This document shows, one piece after another, positions 30,801-37,331 of a stretch of DNA of 64,000 nucleotides (position 1 is the stretch's first letter; every line of letters starts with the position of its first letter). The DNA is taken from NCBI GenBank assembly GCA_041488095.1, contig JBGPOP010000001.1, forward strand, positions 1 to 64,000, given 5' to 3'. Position numbers and translations under genes: made by a program. Below the pieces are notes generated by a model, which did not search any database, was not told the DNA's origin, and saw nothing but the letters and a program-made list of their open reading frames with translations. This DNA comes from DASYPQ01 sp041488095 (GTDB lineage: Bacteria; Planctomycetota; UBA1135; GCA-002686595).

Positions 30801-31583
30801 GTCCTCCTCCGTGCCGTAGTGGAAGAACTCGCGGTAGAAGGCGTTCATCTGCTCCATCGCCTCCCCCGCGCGCAGGAGGTTGGCGTAGCCGGTGTCGGTC
30901 AGCGTGACGTAGTGCTCGCGCTCGAGCTTGTCGCGGCTCTCCCAGGTCGCATGCTGAAGATCCCGCTCGCGGATCCACTCCTCGGAGATCCCCGCCAGGA
31001 GGTCCTTGGGCTTGGCGTCGCCTGCGAGGCTCGGATCCGGCGCGGAGGCCAGGCGCTGGATCGCGTCGGCGCAGGCGGTGGACTCGGGATCGAGAGCCAG
31101 GACCTCCTTGTAGGCTCGGATCGCCGAGTGCGGCCGCTTGTCCCTCTCGTACTGCTCGGCGACCGCTTTCAACCTGGGGACGAAGATCCGCGTGAGGTCG
31201 AACAGGTCCTTGGCGACCGGATCGACCGCGGCGACCCGTTTGCGCAGGCTCTCCATCTCCTGGGCCGGCCGCTTCTGCGCGATCGCGAGCCGCAGCTCCA
31301 GGTGGAGAGCCTGGACGAGCGTGTCCGTGTCGCCCAACACCTCGGCGCAGCGCGCGCGCAGGTCCCACGCGCGCAACGATTTCGAGTCGCGCTCGAGCGC
31401 ACGGTCGACCCAGGCGCGACCCTCCTGGGCGTCGTTCTTGCCGAGCGCGGTCTCCGCGTTGCGCAAGGCCTCCTCGAGCGCGGACTCCGCGTTGGCGTGG
31501 CGCGCCGATGCGGACGGGGACGGCATCCAGGCCGTCGCGAGGAGGAACGTGCCGAGAGCGAGCCCTTGGCCGGTTCGGGTCAT
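27858..31583 (-). CDS. Giant exported gluzincin-type metalloprotease with DUF1080-like and thioredoxin-like domains
   Basis: A 1241-residue protein with a signal peptide (LALGTFLLATAWMPSPSASA). Order of parts: TPR-like helices (30-180), then a peptidase-MA-type domain with GTLFHEAAHQFVSLATSASG (H317-E-x-x-H321) and WLNEGLASFFEG (third ligand E336); a helical region; a beta-sandwich resembling DUF1080/LamG (LDTVTSGDWSLEAEVLAPKG to GLLVGPGTARFRNIRFLSR); a thioredoxin-like fold without a CxxC pair (VPQLLVLWSIEQNDLVRVDE, VNLPRLILLDIAAKVVWEGD); and a C-terminal helical tail. The start at 31583 is the ATG just before the signal peptide. The substrate is unknown. Combining a protease, a glycan-type sandwich and a redox-dead thioredoxin fold in one chain is unusual. 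Confidence 0.8.
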   Translation of the reverse strand: MTRTGQGLALGTFLLATAWMPSPSASARHANAESALEEALRNAETALGKNDAQEGRAWVDRALERDSKSLRAWDLRARCAEVLGDTDTLVQALHLELRLAIAQKRPAQEMESLRKRVAAVDPVAKDLFDLTRIFVPRLKAVAEQYERDKRPHSAIRAYKEVLALDPESTACADAIQRLASAPDPSLAGDAKPKDLLAGISEEWIRERDLQHATWESRDKLEREHYVTLTDTGYANLLRAGEAMEQMNAFYREFFHYGTEEDGHAVPRIELRIFRTHDEYMKKGSSPVDWSGGQFTGDSVETYIGGGSFNDMVGTLFHEAAHQFVSLATSASGWLNEGLASFFEGTRILSNGTVIMNLPANHRLMPMVARLEQGWMKDENDGIDPSDPSKSEPKSAPTFRIVLEDKYSWGPPWYSPTWAVVYFLYNYQDPVDGRYVYRAAFHTFIDKSGGRAGTGAVKNFEETVLAHPEPPIKGVARPKGAADVRLPKTVAELDDVWKDWLIALKKEQNGEIEVKRPYLQWARNALKGKDEGVAREHLEKALLAAPQDVDTLLEFGAFLSEHKGVDRAAKLALEALRVLESRKPVDEKAVRAAERSLEKWDPRQRSLESVHKDLWAAAKRVVQEYQAGGLPTMVMDLSWRLGADLNVPGMFEMYEAALRQGGRPLEIWQLAYNEKNLNGWASSGESVFKADGKRITASFGTFDEKLFDFRVLTLDTVTSGDWSLEAEVLAPKGTVNFCGLAFGKKDLQNFHGLILFPGRTEASGSREGLADSGFIDLASCFGGQSFQTWRHNPVKTAPDKPGSTDVEKWHKLRIDVADNLVDTWFDGNFLSTQEFPSADPLRGSLGLLVGPGTARFRNIRFLSRPLRDPAARIDRAVRMEKMEEHGGMPPGGSYLGHLPPFPVVEKWVQGERKGWKEKGPVPQLLVLWSIEQNDLVRVDEWLRALADQHSKVGLEIVAIVSANNSATIEAYLKEHPMPGSVAIDKREKPGLGETFERYSIDQVNLPRLILLDIAAKVVWEGDPGFTSGEPWVSGHPSFLDAPLAELIEKDKLEALRAWLVQWKAIGAQAIAKGDLATALPLMREARSLPEGCVAAIDEARNKLAALEAALDALPTTASSFAREGVDPALPVLTDFAKVLKKPIDRNAQAALAQVRDGKPSQDWAEALKRCDRIARAAKREDKLALAQELLARLATMEGRFPKELAADLAPAVEPADFARLQEIVTRGPDRPRRWLIGEYLRW

Positions 31584-31654
31584 GCCCAGAGTCTGATTCC
31601 CTTCCGGCCCGGACGCAACCGGACCGCGACCGCGCAATCGCCGCGGAGGGGTCC

Positions 31655-31660
31655 TAGAAT
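31655..31660 (+). promoter_or_regulatory. -10 hexamer of the DHH phosphoesterase gene, leaderless type
   Basis: TAGAAT ends 9 nt before the ATG at 31670 and no Shine-Dalgarno sequence intervenes. No convincing -35. Confidence 0.4.
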
Positions 31661-31669
31661 GCCGCTCGC

Positions 31670-32623
31670 ATGGAGAGCGAAGGCCCCCTGACGATCCACT
31701 ACCACCGCGACTTCGACGGGATGGTGTCGGCCGCGATCCTCTCCGTGATCCTGGCCGAGACCCGGGGCGAGACCTCGCAGTGGAAGAGCGTCAACTACGA
31801 CCAGCGCGGGAACTGGCAGGCCTTCGAGGCCGGCAAGCGCTTCGCCGTGGTCGACTTCCACTTCCACCCGCGGGCCGAGTACTGGTTCGACCATCACCCC
31901 ACGACCTTCCTGACCCCCGAGCTGCGCGCCCAGTACGCCCCTTCGGACCGCTGGTGCTTCGACGAGAGCTCCCCCTCCTGCCCGCCGCTGATCCTGCGCC
32001 ACGCGCGCGAGCGCTGGGGGTACGAGGCACCCGAGCGGTTCGTCGAGATGGCGCTCTGGTCGGACGTCGTCGACGGGGCGCGCTACAAGGACGTCGAGCA
32101 GGCCGTGTTCGGCGAGCAGCCCGCGCTGCGGATCGCCCGCGCGATCACCGTGGCCCCCTCGCCGGAGTGGGTCGATTCGCTGGTCGGCGTGATGGCCGAG
32201 GGGGATCTGACGAGCGTCGCCTCCCGCCCCGACGTCGAGAAGGCGCACCAGCGTGCGTCGCGGAACCGGGACCGGGCGCTGGAGCAGTTTCCGCCCACCG
32301 TGCAGTGGAAGAGGGACGGCGTCCTGCTCTACGACGCCAGCTCGGACAAGATCCGCCGCGAGCGCTTCGCGGCCTTCTATCACCACCCGGACATCCACTA
32401 CTGCGTCGGCGTGATCCCCACGCGCTCGGGCTACCACGTCACTGCGGGCATCAATCCCTGGAACCCGCCCAGCAACGGCGCGGACATCGGGGCGATCATG
32501 GAAGGCTTCGGTGGAGGCGGACACAAGGCCGTCGGCGGCGCGAACCCGGCCGACCTCGCAGCCGCGAGATCGGTCGCCGCGGAGGTCGCCGAGAGGCTGC
32601 GCGCGGCGGGGGCGCGACCCTAG
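31670..32623 (+). CDS. DHH-family phosphoesterase
   Basis: A 317-residue protein. The DHH phosphoesterase motifs are HYHRDFDGMVSAA (D-x-D/G type metal site), VVDFHFHPRAEYWFDHHPTT with the DHH triad, and SDVVDGARY. The DHHA1-type C-terminal motif is FGGGGHKAVGGA. These are features of the RecJ/NrnA/c-di-AMP phosphodiesterase superfamily. The start GPLTIHYHRDFDG is unusually close to the active site. Likely a nanoRNase or nucleotide phosphodiesterase; the substrate is not clear. The RlmN-type gene follows after 52 nt. Confidence 0.82.
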   Translation: MESEGPLTIHYHRDFDGMVSAAILSVILAETRGETSQWKSVNYDQRGNWQAFEAGKRFAVVDFHFHPRAEYWFDHHPTTFLTPELRAQYAPSDRWCFDESSPSCPPLILRHARERWGYEAPERFVEMALWSDVVDGARYKDVEQAVFGEQPALRIARAITVAPSPEWVDSLVGVMAEGDLTSVASRPDVEKAHQRASRNRDRALEQFPPTVQWKRDGVLLYDASSDKIRRERFAAFYHHPDIHYCVGVIPTRSGYHVTAGINPWNPPSNGADIGAIMEGFGGGGHKAVGGANPADLAAARSVAAEVAERLRAAGARP

Positions 32624-32675
32624 CTCCGCGTCGCGGAGGTTCACGACGGCTTCCGCGACCGGGCCGGGGACATCG

Positions 32676-33743
32676 ATGAACGCCGCAGCCGCGAGCCTGA
32701 TCGCCCTCGAGCCGGCCGACCTCGAGCGCGCCGTCGTCGAACGCGGCGGACAGCCCTTCCACGCCCGGGTCGTGCGCGAGATGGTGCTCGGCAAGGGCGT
32801 GCTCGACTACCAGCGGATGACCTCGCTCCCCGCGGCGCTGCGCGAGCGCCTCGCGGCCGATCTGCCGATCCTCTCGGGCCGCGAGGTCGCGCGCAGTGTC
32901 GCACCGGACCGGACCACGAAGCTCCTGATCGAGTTTCCGCGGCGGCGAGGGGAGGACGCGACCGTCGAGATGGTCCACATGCCCTCCCTCTACCTCGACG
33001 AGGAGGGTGAGCCGGAGAGCGGGGCGACCCTGTGCGTCTCGACGCAGGTCGGCTGTCCCGTCGCCTGCCCCTTCTGCGCATCGGGCAAGCTCGGCCTCCT
33101 GCGCAACCTCGAGGCCCACGAGATCCTGGAGCAGTACGTGCGCGGCCGGGAGCTCTCGCCGCTCTCGCGCAGCGTGGTCATGGGGATGGGCGAGCCGCTC
33201 CTGAACTACGAGAACCTCGTGCGCGCGCTCGACGTCGTGCACGACGAGATGGGGATCGGCGGCCGGAAGATCACGGTCTCGACGGTCGGCTTCCCCGAGC
33301 GCCTGCGGAAGATCGCCCCCTCCCGACCCCGGTTCCAGCTGGCGATCTCGCTCCACTCCGTCGATCAGGCGCAGCGCGACGAGCTCGTGCCCGCGATGCG
33401 CGGCGTGTGGATCGAGGAGGTGCTCTCCGCCGGCGACGACTGGTTCGAGAAGACGGGGCGCGAGGTCACCTACGAGATCGCCCTGCTCGCCGGCGTGAAC
33501 GACACGGCCGGGCACGCGCGGGCGCTCGCCGAGCGCCTGCGCGGCCGCCGCTGCACGGTCAACCTGATCCCCTTCAACCCGGTCGAGGACAGCCCCTATC
33601 GCCGTCCTGCTCGCGAGACGGTCGAGAGCTTTCGCGGGATCCTCGCGCGAAAGGGCGTCGTCGCCACGGTGCGGCTGTCGCGGGGGGTCGAGACCGACGC
33701 AGCCTGTGGCCAGCTCCGGGTTCGACGCGGCGATTCGAAGTGA
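32676..33743 (+). CDS. RlmN/Cfr-family radical SAM RNA methyltransferase
   Basis: A 355-residue protein. The radical-SAM cluster motif is STQVGCPVACPFCASGKLG (C127-x3-C131-x2-C134). MGMGEPLLNYENLVRAL is the GGE-like SAM site, ISLHSVDQAQRDELVP matches the LHA family block, and NLIPFNPVEDSPYRRP is typical of RlmN. The second catalytic Cys (Cys344, AACGQLR), methylated in the RlmN mechanism, is present. The N-terminal HhH-like domain is short. Expected product: C2-methyladenosine in 23S rRNA, and possibly tRNA. A diverged paralogue of RlmN (RlmN-like) is also possible. Confidence 0.85.
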   Translation: MNAAAASLIALEPADLERAVVERGGQPFHARVVREMVLGKGVLDYQRMTSLPAALRERLAADLPILSGREVARSVAPDRTTKLLIEFPRRRGEDATVEMVHMPSLYLDEEGEPESGATLCVSTQVGCPVACPFCASGKLGLLRNLEAHEILEQYVRGRELSPLSRSVVMGMGEPLLNYENLVRALDVVHDEMGIGGRKITVSTVGFPERLRKIAPSRPRFQLAISLHSVDQAQRDELVPAMRGVWIEEVLSAGDDWFEKTGREVTYEIALLAGVNDTAGHARALAERLRGRRCTVNLIPFNPVEDSPYRRPARETVESFRGILARKGVVATVRLSRGVETDAACGQLRVRRGDSK

Positions 33744-33777
33744 ACGGACCGTCATGTGCTCCGCCTTGCCCGAGGCG

Positions 33778-33811
33778 TATCATCCGGCGGCGCCGCGATG
33801 GAGCGGCGCCG
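33778..33811 (+). promoter_or_regulatory. -10 hexamer and 5'-terminal hairpin before the coiled-coil gene
   Basis: TATCAT (33778-33783) predicts a start near 33790. The inverted repeat CGGCGCCG (33788-33795) / CGGCGCCG (33804-33811) would then form an eight-base hairpin right at the 5' end of the mRNA, 18 nt before the ATG at 33830. GGAGG at 33818-33822 is left free. This resembles a transcript-stabilising 5' hairpin. Confidence 0.35.
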
Positions 33812-33829
33812 ACCGATGGAGGTGAGACG

Positions 33830-34465
33830 ATGACGAACAGGTTTGCGGAACGAAGGGTCGGAGCCGTGTGGATCCTCGCGCTGGCGGCCTCGTGCTTCCT
33901 CTCCGCTCCGCTGTGTGCCCAGCAGCCGGCGCGCGAGAAGGCGGACAAGGGCGGTGAACACGCGCGGGAGGAGAAGGTCAAGGCCGAGGAACGCATCCAC
34001 GAGGAGCGCAAGAAGGAGCTCGCGGAGAAGGCCCGGCTGGAGGCGGAGAGGGCCGAGCACGAGCGGGCCGTGGCGGAGAAGATGGTGCACTTCACGCGCA
34101 TCCATCGCGACCGGGAGGCGCGTCTCAACCGCCTGATCGGGATCTACAAGACCAGCAGGGAAGAGAAGAAGGTCGCGGAGCTGGAGGAGATGCGCGCCAA
34201 GGAGCTGAAGCGCTACGACAACGCCATGGACGGCTTCCGGAAGGAGCTCGGACCCGTCGCCTGGGCTCGACTCGAGAAGGAGCTCAAGGGTCCGAGCGCT
34301 CGGGCCATCGAGACCCGTCACGAGCAGGCCAAGGAGAACGCCGAGCGACGCGAGGAGCGCAAGGCCGGGGAAGATGCCGAGCGCGGCAAGGAGAAAAGGG
34401 AAAAGGACGAGAAGGAGCACCCCTCCAAGGAGAAGCCCCCGGGCAAGCCCGGTGGAGGCCGCTGA
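33830..34465 (+). CDS. Exported charged coiled-coil protein, unknown
   Basis: A 211-residue protein: signal peptide (VWILALAASCFLSAPLCAQ) and then an almost uninterrupted Glu/Lys/Arg/Ala-rich helix (KVKAEERIHEERKKELAEKA and later ELEEMRAKELKRYDNAMDG), ending in a Pro/Gly/Lys tail. No enzymatic motif. Probably a periplasmic structural or adaptor coiled coil. A GGAGG precedes the ATG by 7 nt. It is followed 14 nt later by a small lipoprotein gene, likely in the same operon. Confidence 0.65.
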   Translation: MTNRFAERRVGAVWILALAASCFLSAPLCAQQPAREKADKGGEHAREEKVKAEERIHEERKKELAEKARLEAERAEHERAVAEKMVHFTRIHRDREARLNRLIGIYKTSREEKKVAELEEMRAKELKRYDNAMDGFRKELGPVAWARLEKELKGPSARAIETRHEQAKENAERREERKAGEDAERGKEKREKDEKEHPSKEKPPGKPGGGR

Positions 34466-34479
34466 AAAGAAGAACGACC

Positions 34480-34752
34480 ATGAAGACCGAACGACTCGCC
34501 TCTGCCGCTCTCCTCGTCACGGCACTCTTCATCGCGTGCTGCTCGGGCACCGAGGAGCACGCGGCCGCACCCGGTTCCGCGAAGCCCGCGGGCCCTTCCG
34601 GTCCGACCGCTTCCGCGCCTGTGACCCCGCCCGCCCAGGCGGACCTGCCGACGCAGGAGCAGGCCGATCAGGAAGCCCAGCAGAAGATCGACGAGAAGAA
34701 CGCCGACGCCGAGATGGAGAAGCTCAAGAAGGAGATGGAGGGCGGCGGCTGA
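34480..34752 (+). CDS. Small putative lipoprotein
   Basis: A 90-residue protein with a signal ending in ALFIACCSG, a plausible though non-canonical lipobox, followed by a Pro/Ala/Ser-rich stretch and an acidic helix (QKIDEKNADAEMEKLKKEME). No recognised family. The spacing of 14 nt to the upstream coiled-coil gene suggests joint function. Confidence 0.55.
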   Translation: MKTERLASAALLVTALFIACCSGTEEHAAAPGSAKPAGPSGPTASAPVTPPAQADLPTQEQADQEAQQKIDEKNADAEMEKLKKEMEGGG

Positions 34753-34784
34753 GCCGACCGCGGCGCGCCGGACGGGCTCGAGGC

Positions 34785-37328
34785 TCAGCGCTCGGCGTAC
34801 TCGCGATCGACGTCCAACTCCCGGTCGACCAGCGTCCTCCAGCGCTCGAGCGGCGAGGCAGCCAGGTTTCGTGCCGCTTCGAGCATCGCCGTGCCCGAGC
34901 GTGTATCGCCCTCGCCTGAGACCGGCGCGGGCGTCTTGGGGTCCAGGGCGATCGCTCGGGCCTCCTTCAGGAGCTCCAGCGCCCGCAGGTGGTCCCCGCG
35001 CAGCCAAGCGACCTTCCCGCCGAACCAGCGCGCCTCGACCGAGCGATGGTTCAGGACCGCTGCATCCGAGAACATGCGCTCGGCCCGGTCGAGGTCCCTG
35101 CGCAGGAGCGCGACGATCCCGAGCTGGATCACGGGCCGGCTCTCCTCGCTGTTGATCTCCAGGCAGCGGCGGAAGGCGGCCTCGGCCGCGTCGAGGTCGT
35201 CGGGCGCCGGACCGCCCCCGGACAGCCGCATCCGGCCGATCTCCATCCAGCCCGCGCTGCTCCTGGGGTTCTGGCCGACGAGCTGCTGGAAGATTTCCAT
35301 GGCACCGGCGCGGTCGCCGGATTCGCGCAGGCAGCTGCCGAGGTAGTACAGGCAGTCCTCGTGCCCGGGCCACACGGCCAGGGCCTGGCGGTAGAGGTCC
35401 GTCGCGCGCGCGAGATCACCGCCGATCCGAGCGGACGTCGCCTGCTCCCGCAGCGCGTAGAAGCGCCTCTTCGAAGCCAGGTCCTCGGGCCCGCTCGCGG
35501 CCGAGGCGGCCCTCCCCGGCAAGGTCTCCACCCGCGGAGCCTGTCCGCGCTCCCAGGTCACGAGCGAATCTGCGGCCATGGGACCCGCGCGCTCCTTCAC
35601 GCCGTCGGGCCAGGTGACCACGATCTCGTCGACCGACGTCGCGCTTCCCAGACCGAAGGCGGTCTCGCCCACTGCGTGCTGTGACAGGTAGGAGCCTTGC
35701 GTGTCGGTCAGAGCGGAACGGCCGAGGTTCCCCGCTCGGAGGTCGATGCGCGACCCCAGGGCGAAGCGGTTGCCACGGGGCTCGCGCAGACGCAGGAGCA
35801 GCGAGTGGTTGCGGCTGCCCCCGTCGTTGCGCAAGAGCACCGCGCCCTCGCCGTGGAGCATGATGACGAGGTCCTCGTCGCCGTCGAGATCGAAGTCGAA
35901 CATGGCCCCGCCCCGCCCCACGTGCTTCTTGCGGAAGAACTCGCCCGACGCCTGCCCCACCTCGAAGAACCCGCGCTTCGCGCCCGCGTTCCAGAAAAGC
36001 TGCGCGGCCATCGGCGCCAGGTGCGTGGTGTCCCCCGCGATCGGGATCGTGCTCCCGTTGACGGCGAAGAGGTCCAGATGCCCGTCGTTGTCGTAGTCGA
36101 TGAACCCCGTGGCCCACCCGACCATGTCCAGGGCGATCTGCCCGAGGCCGTAGTGGTCCGCGCTGTCCATGAACACCGGCGTCCGGGGCGCTGCCGCTCC
36201 GGCACCCTCTTGCGGGACGCACACGTAGAGCGCGTTCTCCTGCGCGATCCAGTGTGTGATGAAGATGTCCTGGTCCCCATCCTCGTCGAAGTCCCCCACC
36301 GCCAGGCCCATCGCCCCGCGGTAGTCGCCGAGCAGGGCTGCGTTGGTCCGGTCCTCGAACGTCCCGTCGCCGCGGTTCACGAAGAAGGCGTTGTCGGAGA
36401 CGTCGTTTGCCACGTACAAATCCGGCCAGCCGTCCCCGGTGAGATCGCACATCACCGCGGAGAGGCTCCTGCCCGTCGTGTTCTCGACGCCGAGCTTCTT
36501 CGCTACCTCCTCGAAGGTCCCGTCGCCGCGGCCCCTGAACAGGAGGTTGCGCTCGGGCTCGAAGGCGGAAGGATTGAGCAGCACCGGGATGTCCACGCCG
36601 TACTGCGAGGCGCGCTTCCCCCCCGCGACCTCGCTCTCCCGGTAGCGCACGTACCCGCACACGTAGAGGTCGACGGCTCCGTCGCGGTCGAAGTCGCCCA
36701 CCGCGATTCCCGTCCAGAATCCCTCGGGGCCGTCGACGCCCGACTCGCGGCTGATGTCGCGGAAGCGGCCGGTGCCGTCGTTCTGGAAGAGCCGGCAATG
36801 GCCGAACGTCGTCACGAAAAGATCGAGGTCACCGTCCGAGTCGACGTCGCAGAAGGCCGCGCCCATGCCCAGCGCCACGAGGTCGATGCCGCTCCGCGCG
36901 GTGACGTCCTCGAAACGACCGTCGTGCAGGTTCTTGAAGAGGCGCGAGCGCCCGGCTTCCGGGTCGAAACCCTTGGCCGCGTCCGGCAACGCTCCCGCCG
37001 CGTTCACCAGGAAGACGTCCGTCCAACCATCGCCGTCGATGTCGCCCAGGGCGACTCCCGATCCCATGTCCTCCGGCAGCCGTCCGGTCCTCACGGCCGG
37101 GAAATGGTGGAAGGAGAGGCCCGACTCGCGCGTCGTGTCGGTGAACCCGACCGCCGGGCGGTCGTCAGGGATCCTCCGCCCCAGCGTGTCGACCAGACCT
37201 TCGGTCCGCTCGCCGGGGATGTAGCCGGCCTCGCGCCCGCGGCGGAGCTGCAGCGCGGCCGCACCTCCGATGAGAAGAGCTGCCGCGATCGCGAGGCGGA
37301 CCGCGAGCTTGTGCCGCAGGATCCGCAC
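34785..37328 (-). CDS. FG-GAP/ASPIC-UnbV (CRTAC1-like) exported protein with TPR tail
   Basis: An 847-residue protein with an N-terminal anchor (LAIAAALLIGGAAALQL). Several FG-GAP/VCBS propeller blades follow, each with a D-x-D-x-D-G type calcium loop (GDIDGDGWTDVFLVN, CDVDSDGDLDLFVTTFG, GDFDRDGAVDLYVCGY, YDNDGHLDLFAVNG, FDLDGDEDLVIML). The ASPIC/UnbV domain is at about 510-590 (GSRIDLRAGNLG, QGSYLSQHAVGETAFGLG, VTWPDGVKERAG). The C-terminal 230 residues are TPR repeats (LARATDLYRQALAVWPGHED). Start codon is GTG at 37328, three bases after the multiheme cytochrome stop, so the two are co-transcribed. The combination suggests an extracytoplasmic assembly or redox-partner complex. Confidence 0.85.
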   Translation of the reverse strand: MRILRHKLAVRLAIAAALLIGGAAALQLRRGREAGYIPGERTEGLVDTLGRRIPDDRPAVGFTDTTRESGLSFHHFPAVRTGRLPEDMGSGVALGDIDGDGWTDVFLVNAAGALPDAAKGFDPEAGRSRLFKNLHDGRFEDVTARSGIDLVALGMGAAFCDVDSDGDLDLFVTTFGHCRLFQNDGTGRFRDISRESGVDGPEGFWTGIAVGDFDRDGAVDLYVCGYVRYRESEVAGGKRASQYGVDIPVLLNPSAFEPERNLLFRGRGDGTFEEVAKKLGVENTTGRSLSAVMCDLTGDGWPDLYVANDVSDNAFFVNRGDGTFEDRTNAALLGDYRGAMGLAVGDFDEDGDQDIFITHWIAQENALYVCVPQEGAGAAAPRTPVFMDSADHYGLGQIALDMVGWATGFIDYDNDGHLDLFAVNGSTIPIAGDTTHLAPMAAQLFWNAGAKRGFFEVGQASGEFFRKKHVGRGGAMFDFDLDGDEDLVIMLHGEGAVLLRNDGGSRNHSLLLRLREPRGNRFALGSRIDLRAGNLGRSALTDTQGSYLSQHAVGETAFGLGSATSVDEIVVTWPDGVKERAGPMAADSLVTWERGQAPRVETLPGRAASAASGPEDLASKRRFYALREQATSARIGGDLARATDLYRQALAVWPGHEDCLYYLGSCLRESGDRAGAMEIFQQLVGQNPRSSAGWMEIGRMRLSGGGPAPDDLDAAEAAFRRCLEINSEESRPVIQLGIVALLRRDLDRAERMFSDAAVLNHRSVEARWFGGKVAWLRGDHLRALELLKEARAIALDPKTPAPVSGEGDTRSGTAMLEAARNLAASPLERWRTLVDRELDVDREYAER

Positions 37329-37331
37329 GGT

